From Candidatus Eiseniibacteriota bacterium (GTDB taxonomy: Bacteria > Joyebacterota > Joyebacteria > Joyebacterales > Joyebacteraceae), in the NCBI GenBank assembly GCA_030609605.1, contig JAUWBY010000072.1, positions 1 to 9,250 on the forward strand: 9,250 bases of DNA, read 5' to 3'. The notes under the pieces are model-generated. The model searched no databases, had not been told where the DNA came from, and saw only the letters and a list, made by a program, of their open reading frames with translations. The position numbers and the translations under genes were made by a program. This document shows positions 1 through 5,859 of the stretch, in pieces. Numbering within the stretch: position 1 is the stretch's first letter; the number at the start of each line of letters is the position of its first letter.

Positions 1-2
1 AT

Positions 3-1919
3 GTGCGCTCGTTCTACTCGAAGGTTCCAGAGACCGAACTCGAACTCGACGCGCTTCGCAGAGGTGTGAGGGCGAATGACATGGTCCGGGGGAGGCTCGT
101 GTCGGAGAATGAGACGGTTACGCTGATCATCGCCGAGCTTGGTGACGACGCGTTCTCTCAGGAGTTCTACCACGAGATACTGGACCTCACGGCCGCCTAC
201 GAGGGCCCGGAGAGCCTCTATGTTGCGGGCAGACCCATCGTCGAGGGAACGATGGCCTACCTCGCTCCCAAGGACATGAAGCGCATGGTCCCCATCGTGC
301 TTCTCATCATCACAGTCGTCCTGGCGCTGGTTCTGCGTAGCCCCAAGAGCACGTTTTTCACACTGCTCGTCGTAGTTCTGAGCACGCTCTGGACGTTCGG
401 ACTGATGGCGTGGCTGGGGATCCCCATCTATGCTGTTTCAACCATGATCCCGGTGATGCTCATCGCGATAGGAGTAGCCGATGGGATTCACATATACGGA
501 CATCTTGGGCTCCACCAGAGAGAGCGTCCCGGCATCAGCGCGCGAGACGGTGCTTCTGAGATGATACGCGGCATGTGGAAGCCCGTCGTCATGACCTCCG
601 TCACGACCGCCGTGGGATTCATCTCGCTTCTGACGTCGGACGTCTACCCGATCAAGTACTTCGGCGTCTTCACGGCATTCGGCGTGATGGCGGCGATGGT
701 CCTGTCTCTCGTTCTGATTCCGGCGGGCGTCGTGGCTTTCGGCCTACCCGGAGTGAGGAAGGTGAAGCCAAAGAAGAAGGGAAGGGATGACGTAGCGGTG
801 GCGTTCGGCAAGGGCGTCTTGAAACACAAACGGTTGGTCGTCGCGGCGGCCATTGTTGTCGTGGTTGTTTCCACCATAGGTGCAACGAAGATCTGGATCA
901 ACTCCAGTTTCCTCGAGAAGTTCGATCGCGACAGCGACATCGTTCTGACCGACGCGTTCATCAATGAACGATTCGGAGGCACCTCGACGCTGAACGTCAT
1001 TCTCGACAGCGCTGACAACGACGCGATGAAGAGGCCTGACGTGCTGCGCCTGATGGACGAGATGCAGGCACAGAGCGAGATGCTGGACGAGGTAGGCGAT
1101 TCGTTCGGTCTTGCGGACTATCTTCGGCGCATCAACATGGTGATGCACGCGGACGATCCCGTGTTTGATGCGATCCCGGAGTCCGCAGAGCTCGTGGCAC
1201 AGTACCTCCTCCTCTATGAGATGTCGGGAGATCCCGACATGCTGTGGAGGACCGTCGACTACAACTACGCCAGGTCAAACGTCACGCTGCAGCTCAAGGG
1301 CGACGACTCGAGGACCATCAACCGCGCCATTCAAGTGGTCGAGGAGTTCAGGCCGCTTTTCGAGGAACTCGGCGTCAATGTCAACTATGCGGGCTCCGGC
1401 TACAAGAGCTTGATCTTCACCGATCTGATCCTGAAGGGCCAGGTGCAGAGCCTTATCCTCTCGTTGGGCATCATAGTCATTCTCCTGTCCCTGATGTTCA
1501 AACGGATCTCGGCGGGGCTCATCGGCGTCATCCCGATCACGATCACGGCCATGGTGAGCTTCGGCGTCATGGGACTTCTTGGCATACCGCTCAGTACGAC
1601 CACGGCACTCATATCAAGCATCGCGGTGGGCGTGGGGATCGACTACGCCGTTCACTTCATGGAGCGCTTCAGGGTTGCTGCGAAGAGGACGGGCGACGTG
1701 GTTGTCACTATCGCGGATGCCATGCATCATTCGGGCAGGGCCATCATGTTCAACGCGATTGTGGTGATCGCCGGCTTCCTGGTCCTGTTGTTCTCGGCGT
1801 TTCCGCCGAACAGGGCCCTTGGCGCGCTCGTGTCCGGAAACATGTTCATCAGCCTTCTGGGTACGGTTACGATCATGGTCGTCGTCATGGTCCAGACGAA
1901 GATGTACTTCAAGAAGTAG
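3..1919 (+). CDS. RND/MMPL-family inner-membrane transporter, 5' end missing
   Basis: Probable proton-driven exporter of lipids or other hydrophobic molecules in the inner membrane. The visible 638 residues show the two-fold RND layout. First half: end of a periplasmic domain (residues 1-90) and five membrane helices at about 95-113, 118-138, 144-166, 194-212 and 217-245. A basic cytoplasmic linker (RKVKPKKKGR, 252-261) follows. Second half: helix at about 278-296, periplasmic domain 300-480, then five helices to the end. The matching fourth-helix motifs GVADGIHIYGH (157-167) and GVGIDYAVHF (543-552) each carry the Asp typical of MMPL/HpnN-like transporters. The family normally has 12 helices and roughly 750-850 residues, so helix 1 and part of the first periplasmic domain lie before the window. 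The GTG at position 3 is just the first in-frame start-like codon, not the true start. A LolA-like protein and an outer-membrane barrel follow. Family assignment is firm; the cargo is unknown. Confidence 0.9.
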   Translation: MRSFYSKVPETELELDALRRGVRANDMVRGRLVSENETVTLIIAELGDDAFSQEFYHEILDLTAAYEGPESLYVAGRPIVEGTMAYLAPKDMKRMVPIVLLIITVVLALVLRSPKSTFFTLLVVVLSTLWTFGLMAWLGIPIYAVSTMIPVMLIAIGVADGIHIYGHLGLHQRERPGISARDGASEMIRGMWKPVVMTSVTTAVGFISLLTSDVYPIKYFGVFTAFGVMAAMVLSLVLIPAGVVAFGLPGVRKVKPKKKGRDDVAVAFGKGVLKHKRLVVAAAIVVVVVSTIGATKIWINSSFLEKFDRDSDIVLTDAFINERFGGTSTLNVILDSADNDAMKRPDVLRLMDEMQAQSEMLDEVGDSFGLADYLRRINMVMHADDPVFDAIPESAELVAQYLLLYEMSGDPDMLWRTVDYNYARSNVTLQLKGDDSRTINRAIQVVEEFRPLFEELGVNVNYAGSGYKSLIFTDLILKGQVQSLILSLGIIVILLSLMFKRISAGLIGVIPITITAMVSFGVMGLLGIPLSTTTALISSIAVGVGIDYAVHFMERFRVAAKRTGDVVVTIADAMHHSGRAIMFNAIVVIAGFLVLLFSAFPPNRALGALVSGNMFISLLGTVTIMVVVMVQTKMYFKK

Positions 1920-1984
1920 AGATGGAAACGCGTGTGCCCTCATGCCCGTCGCGGCGAGAGCGCTGGAAGGAGAGGGGGATCGAG

Positions 1985-2791
1985 ATGAAGAGGATAGGTG
2001 CACTTGCGGTGTTGATTCTGGTCCTCGCTGCGGCCTCAGTTTCTGCGGAGGGGCCGGGTGAAGTCGATGCGATCGCGGGGGAGCCGACCGGACTCGAACT
2101 GGTCGAGAACGCCTACAACAGACCCGTTGGTGAAGATATGCAGTCCAGGCTTACGATGACGCTCATGAACTCGCGTGGAGACAAACGCGTGCGTGAGATT
2201 CGCCAGTTCATGAAGGACTTCGGCGATGTTGAGAAGAAGGTGATGTTCTTCGAGTCCCCCGCGGACATCAGGAATACATCGTTCATGAACTGGAGCTACA
2301 CAGCGATCGACAAGGACGACGATCAGTGGATCTTCCTGCCCGCGCTCAAGAAGGTCAAGAGGATCTCCAGTGACAGCAAGGGCGATTACTTCATGGGATC
2401 CGATTTCACCTACGACGACCTCGGCGACCGCCATCCGAGTAGCGACACGCATACGATACTCGGTCGCGAGGATGTGAATGACGAGCCGTGCTATGTGGTT
2501 GAGAGCGTTCCGATCGAGGAGGAGTACATCTACGGGAGGACGGTCAGCTGGATTGTCGAGGACAAGTGGGTCGTCGTGAAGAAGGACTTCTATGACGAGG
2601 ATGATGAGCTCCTCAAGACGCTGACGGTGGACGAATACGGAGATATCAGTGGCTACTGGGTGGTGACGCACTCGACGATGCATCACGTTCAGAGGGACCA
2701 CACGACGATCATGGCCCTGGACAACATCCAGCTCGACACGGGCATCCCGAAGAACAAGTTCACCGAACGAATGATGACGAGGGGGCTCTAG
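1985..2791 (+). CDS. LolA-like outer membrane lipoprotein-sorting protein (PF17131-type)
   Basis: Predicted periplasmic carrier, 268 residues, with the LolA/LolB-like half-barrel fold that binds acyl chains. Residues 1-21 are a classic signal peptide (MKR start, hydrophobic core, SVSA|E cleavage). There is no lipobox, so it should be soluble. The family signature lies at 115-146: WIFLPALKKVKRISS, then FMGSDFTYDDL. Residues 160-230 hold the usual run of strands (GREDV, YVVESVP, VSWIVEDKWVVVKKDFYD). I chose the ATG at 1985 because AGGGGG lies about 8 bases upstream and the signal peptide begins there. An in-frame ATG at 1922 would add 21 mostly polar residues and bury the signal. The gene sits 65 bp after the RND transporter and 1 bp before the barrel gene. 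Genes of this family commonly neighbour MMPL/RND exporters, which suggests it shuttles the exporter's cargo rather than being the housekeeping LolA. That role is inference. Confidence 0.87.
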   Translation: MKRIGALAVLILVLAAASVSAEGPGEVDAIAGEPTGLELVENAYNRPVGEDMQSRLTMTLMNSRGDKRVREIRQFMKDFGDVEKKVMFFESPADIRNTSFMNWSYTAIDKDDDQWIFLPALKKVKRISSDSKGDYFMGSDFTYDDLGDRHPSSDTHTILGREDVNDEPCYVVESVPIEEEYIYGRTVSWIVEDKWVVVKKDFYDEDDELLKTLTVDEYGDISGYWVVTHSTMHHVQRDHTTIMALDNIQLDTGIPKNKFTERMMTRGL

Positions 2792-2792
2792 G

Positions 2793-4043
2793 ATGAGAAG
2801 CGCTCTGGTCCATCTGATCGCGGTCGTTGCTGTTCTCGGTGGGGTTCTCTCAGTGGCTCCCGCGGTCGCCCTGGAGTCGATTCACGTCGGTGGTTATGTT
2901 CGACACCACACATCAGTTCTGATCTACGGCGGAGACTACTCGACCATCGAGAACACGCTGAACCTGACATTGGATCAATCCCGCGGCAACGTTGCCTTCC
3001 GGGTAGACCCATACATCTACCAGCGCCCGGGCGAGGAGCTCGATATGGGCCTCCGTCAGGCGTATGTCGATATCTACTGGGACAGCATCGATCTCCGCGT
3101 CGGCAGGCAGCAGGTCATCTGGGGCAAGGGCGACGGCGTGTTCATCACTGACGTCGTGTCGCCGAAGGACCTCCGCCGCTTTCTCCTGCCGGACTTTGAG
3201 GAGATACGTATCGGAGTCGACGCGGTGAGGCTCGACTACTACCGGGGCAGCGGGACACTGGAGGTCGTTTGGATTCCTGTGTTTGCTCCTATGCTTCCTC
3301 CGGACGAAGGGTCTGTCTGGGCAAGATGTGCGGAGTTCCCGGTACAGCCAAGCTTCGATCTATCATCCGAGGGCGTCGATGCGACCCTTGAGAACAGCGA
3401 GGTGTTCGCGAAGTACTCGCTCCTGTCGTCCGCGTTCGATCTTGAGATGATGGCAGGATACGCTTGGGATGACGAACCCGCGCTACACTTGTCCGTGGAG
3501 CAGGATCCGGACACCCATGAGATCGTTTCACTGGTCGTCACTCCTGAGCACCACCGCCTGGCTCTCGCCGGCGGGAGCTTCAGCACGGCCGTCGGGGGGG
3601 CCGTTGTGCGTGGAGAGGGCGCCTACTACTGGGGGAAGCATTTCGCCACCGAGAGTCCGCTCACAGGGGGCGGGGTACTCGAGCGCGACTACATCCACTA
3701 CCTGATCGGCGTCGACTGGACCCTCTTCAGCATCAGTTTGAGCGCCCAGTTCGTCCAGGAGGTGATCTTGGAGCACGACGACTTGCTGGCATCCGAGGAG
3801 CGCTCGAATGTGATGACCTTCCTTGCGAGGGAGAGCTTCCTGAACGAAACGCTGCATCTGGAGTTCTTCTCGTACGTGGGGCTGAGCGACAGCGATGCGC
3901 TCCTGCGGCCGAAGGTCAGCTACGACATGACCGATGGATTCGAGATCCTGGTGGGAGCGGACTTCTTCATGGGTGAAGAGGGGATGTTCGGAGCGTACGA
4001 CGCGAACGATTCGGTGTACGCGAAAGTGAAGTACAGCTTCTGA
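2793..4043 (+). CDS. Outer-membrane beta-barrel protein (DUF1302/porin-like)
   Basis: Predicted outer-membrane channel or receptor, 416 residues. Residues 1-26 form a signal peptide (cleavage near AVA|LES). The rest alternates short amphipathic strands with turns: VGGYVRHHTSVLIYGG, RQAYVDIYWDSIDLRVGRQQ, YIHYLIGVDWTLFSISLSAQF. It ends in YAKVKYSF; a C-terminal Phe is the usual recognition signal for the BAM assembly machinery. The segment VGRQQVIWGKGDGVFITDVVSP (103-124, key residues G104, R105, Q106, W110, G111, D120) resembles the conserved N-terminal block of DUF1302 and related porins, in which a GRQ..WG motif precedes a statement of position in the barrel. GAGGGGG about 8 bases upstream acts as ribosome binding site, inside the end of the preceding gene; the 1-bp gap suggests translational coupling. 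Context makes it the outer-membrane end of the RND and LolA-like pathway. The barrel call is strong; the exact Pfam family is less certain. Confidence 0.8.
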   Translation: MRSALVHLIAVVAVLGGVLSVAPAVALESIHVGGYVRHHTSVLIYGGDYSTIENTLNLTLDQSRGNVAFRVDPYIYQRPGEELDMGLRQAYVDIYWDSIDLRVGRQQVIWGKGDGVFITDVVSPKDLRRFLLPDFEEIRIGVDAVRLDYYRGSGTLEVVWIPVFAPMLPPDEGSVWARCAEFPVQPSFDLSSEGVDATLENSEVFAKYSLLSSAFDLEMMAGYAWDDEPALHLSVEQDPDTHEIVSLVVTPEHHRLALAGGSFSTAVGGAVVRGEGAYYWGKHFATESPLTGGGVLERDYIHYLIGVDWTLFSISLSAQFVQEVILEHDDLLASEERSNVMTFLARESFLNETLHLEFFSYVGLSDSDALLRPKVSYDMTDGFEILVGADFFMGEEGMFGAYDANDSVYAKVKYSF

Positions 4044-4063
4044 GATTGGAAGGGGAAGTGATA

Positions 4064-4402
4064 GTGAAATTCATCAACGTGAAAGACGCCGAGTCCCGCG
4101 AGAACCCGCACGGTGTCGACGCGAGGGCTCTCCACGAGAGCGAGCACGTGCTTGTCTCCCACATCACGCTCCATCCGGGCGAGGCGCTGAAAAGGCACAT
4201 CACTCCCGTCGATGTGATCTTCTACGTTCTCGAGGGCACGGGGGTCGTCGAGGTCGGGGAGGAGAAGGTGAAGGTAGGTCCCGATACGCTGGTCGACAGC
4301 CCGGCGAAGATCCCGCACTGCTGGTACAACGAGAGCAGTGAGATACTCAGGTTCCTGGTGGTGAAGGTACCGCGTCCGACCGGGCCGACCAAGGTGCTGT
4401 AG
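4064..4402 (+). CDS. Small single-domain cupin protein
   Basis: Single conserved beta-barrel (cupin) domain, 112 residues, probably cytoplasmic since no signal peptide is seen. Motif 1 spans G39 to G58 and ends in IFYVLEG. Of its metal ligands only H45 is kept: the second His is Thr47 and the Glu position is Val51, with Asp50 beside it. Motif 2 is intact, P80-x4-H85-x3-N89 (SPAKIPHCWYN). Metal may therefore be bound by fewer ligands, or the protein may bind a small molecule without catalysis. Start choice: GTG at 4064, with AAGGGG about 8 bases upstream and the natural beginning VKFINVKDAE. TTG at 4046 and GTG at 4058 are in frame, but they lie before or too close to that ribosome binding site. 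The gene begins 20 bp after the barrel gene, so it is probably last in the same operon. Substrate and role are unknown; cupins of this short type are mostly uncharacterised. Confidence 0.8.
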   Translation: MKFINVKDAESRENPHGVDARALHESEHVLVSHITLHPGEALKRHITPVDVIFYVLEGTGVVEVGEEKVKVGPDTLVDSPAKIPHCWYNESSEILRFLVVKVPRPTGPTKVL

Positions 4403-4425
4403 CACTGCTCGTCATTCCTCAAGGC

Positions 4426-4456
4426 CGCCCTTGACGTGAGGGCGATCTTGTTCTTT
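4426..4456 (+). terminator. Possible rho-independent terminator after the envelope operon
   Basis: CGCCCT (4426-4431) pairs with AGGGCG (4439-4444) around the 7-base loop TGACGTG. A T-rich run ATCTTGTTCTTT (4445-4456) follows. The stem is only 6 bp and the T run is interrupted, so the terminator would be weak. It is well placed between the cupin gene and the aminotransferase gene. An outer 7-bp inverted repeat (4404-4410 with 4471-4477) could enclose it. Confidence 0.4.
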
Positions 4457-4515
4457 GATGCTGTAGTCGTGAGCAGTTTCTGATGTGTGTGTCCGAGCGA
4501 AACGGAGGCGTTGGC

Positions 4516-5685
4516 ATGGGTGCCCGTTTGAGAGTGTCGAGTAGAGTATCGGAGATAGGAAAGTCGGCGATCCATGAGATGACGAGGTTGTCCAGAGAGG
4601 TTGAGGATGCTGCGTTTCTGTCCTGGGCGAAGCCGACCTCCGGCACACCGGAACACATCGACGCAGGGGCGATAGAAGCCATCCGCGCAGGCCTCTGTAG
4701 CGGCTACTCGGGCAACGCCGGGCTTCCCGAACTCAGGCAGGAGATCTGCAGGAAGCTCAAGAGGGACAACGCGATCGATGCGGAGCCCTCTCAGATACTT
4801 GTCACGGTAGGCGCCATCGAGGGACTGGCGGCCGCAGTGATGGCTCTGATTGACCCCGGCGACGAGGTCATCCTGCCTTCTCCGACATATTCCACGCATG
4901 CCCGTCAGGTCGTCATAGCGTCAGGGAAACCCGTTTTCGCCCCCATGATCGAAGAGGGCGGGTTCGTTCTGGACATCGATGCCATTCGAGCGGCGATTAC
5001 CCCGAAGACCCGTGCGATCCTCTACTGTTCTCCGAGCAATCCCACCGGGACCGTGTTCTCCGAGGAGCAGCTTCGAGAGCTGGCAGAGGTGGCGATCGAG
5101 CACAATCTCGCGGTCATCACGGACGAGGCGTACGAGTATTTCACGTTTGATGGACATGAGCACTTCAGCATCGGGTCGATTCCGGAGATGCGGGGGCGCG
5201 TCGTCAGCTGCTACACGTTCACCAAAACCTACGCAATGACCGGGTGGAGGATCGGCTACCTTCACGCGGATGATGAACTGATCCCGCAGATTACGAAGGC
5301 GCACATTCCCTTCGCTATCTGTGCTCCCGTGGTGTCCCAGTACGCCGCCCTCGCCGCCCTCAAGGGTCCGCAGGATTGCGTTGCCGGTTTCAGGGAGCAC
5401 TATCGGTCAGCTCGGGACCTGATGTGCGAACGGCTGGATCAGCTTCCCAATGTGTTCCAGTACACGAAGCCCGCCGGTTCCTATCTAATGTTCCCCAGAA
5501 TCCTTCTGGATGAAGGACGGGATTCGGCGGCGTTCTGCAAGAAGCTCCTGCGCGAGGCCCGGGTTTCCACGACACCTGGAGCAGCGTTCGGGCCGACAGG
5601 AGAGGGCCACCTCCGGCTTTCCTTTTGTGTGACCGAGGAGGAGATCAACAAGGCCTTCGGCAGGATGGAGCAGTACTTCGGTTGA
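4516..5685 (+). CDS. PLP-dependent class I/II aminotransferase
   Basis: Cytoplasmic fold-type I aminotransferase, 389 residues, the normal family length. It transfers an amino group between an amino acid and a 2-oxo acid. Core PLP residues are in order: N175 in SPSNPTG, D203 and Y206 in DEAYEYF, Schiff-base lysine K237 in TFTKTYAMTGWRIGY, phosphate-binding R245 in the same block, and substrate carboxylate arginine R367 in HLRLSF. By spacing these match Asn194, Asp222, Tyr225, Lys258, Arg266 and Arg386 of aspartate aminotransferase. GYSGNAGLPELRQEI (residues 63-77) matches the usual Y.p..G...LR block. The N-terminal substrate loop reads WAKPTSGTPEHI instead of the common G.PDF..P..I, so the amino acid used cannot be named. 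ATG at 4516 is chosen because GGAGG (4504-4508) lies 7 bases upstream; ATG at 4483 would add 11 residues without such a site. It follows the cupin gene by 113 bp with a possible terminator between. Confidence 0.9.
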   Translation: MGARLRVSSRVSEIGKSAIHEMTRLSREVEDAAFLSWAKPTSGTPEHIDAGAIEAIRAGLCSGYSGNAGLPELRQEICRKLKRDNAIDAEPSQILVTVGAIEGLAAAVMALIDPGDEVILPSPTYSTHARQVVIASGKPVFAPMIEEGGFVLDIDAIRAAITPKTRAILYCSPSNPTGTVFSEEQLRELAEVAIEHNLAVITDEAYEYFTFDGHEHFSIGSIPEMRGRVVSCYTFTKTYAMTGWRIGYLHADDELIPQITKAHIPFAICAPVVSQYAALAALKGPQDCVAGFREHYRSARDLMCERLDQLPNVFQYTKPAGSYLMFPRILLDEGRDSAAFCKKLLREARVSTTPGAAFGPTGEGHLRLSFCVTEEEINKAFGRMEQYFG

Positions 5686-5771
5686 CTGCAGCGATACCCA
5701 CATGCCTTATCGGACAGCATCAAAGCGGGGACGCGCAAGCGTTTCACAGGTTCTCAGGTGGACATCTATGG

Positions 5772-5800
5772 TTGCCAACCGGTGAGACTTGTGGTATTCT
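5772..5800 (+). promoter_or_regulatory. Candidate sigma70-type promoter for the propeller protein gene
   Basis: TTGCCA (5772-5777) and TATTCT (5795-5800) are separated by exactly 17 bases. They match the -35 and -10 consensus at 5 of 6 and 4 of 6 positions. Transcription would start near 5807, leaving a leader of about 50 bases before the GTG at 5860. FCB-group bacteria often use a different -33/-7 promoter, so the match may be chance. The remainder of 5686-5859 shows only a short hairpin, ACGC-GCAA-GCGT (5731-5742), followed by TT, too weak to call a terminator. Confidence 0.35.
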
Positions 5801-5859
5801 GGACTCTAAGTATGCATCTCACATGGTACCTGATCCAGCATCGCTGGGAGGAGGCACGC

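Noticed and set aside
1..69. ATG at the first base opening a 22-codon frame ending in TGA
   Set aside because: It is in another frame from the RND transporter, very short, with Arg- and Ser-rich sequence of no known family. The transporter frame clearly continues from upstream.
1244..1984. Long open frame upstream of, and in frame with, the LolA-like gene, overlapping the RND transporter
   Set aside because: The translation is low-complexity and rich in His, Arg and Gly, while the RND frame over the same bases gives a clear membrane protein. The signal peptide and ribosome binding site place the true start at 1985.
2036..2701. Antisense open frame of 221 codons opposite the LolA-like gene
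   Set aside because: It lies almost entirely within a well-supported sense gene, shows no family motif and has the composition expected of a shadow frame.
4455..4484. Possible promoter TTGATG-18-TCTGAT before the aminotransferase gene
   Set aside because: Only 4 of 6 bases match in each box and the spacer is 18. This is close to what chance gives, so it is not listed as a feature.
5758..5859. In-frame extension of the propeller protein from a GTG at 5758
   Set aside because: It would put 34 residues ahead of a well-formed signal peptide and overlap the candidate promoter. The strong GGGAGGAGG site favours 5860.
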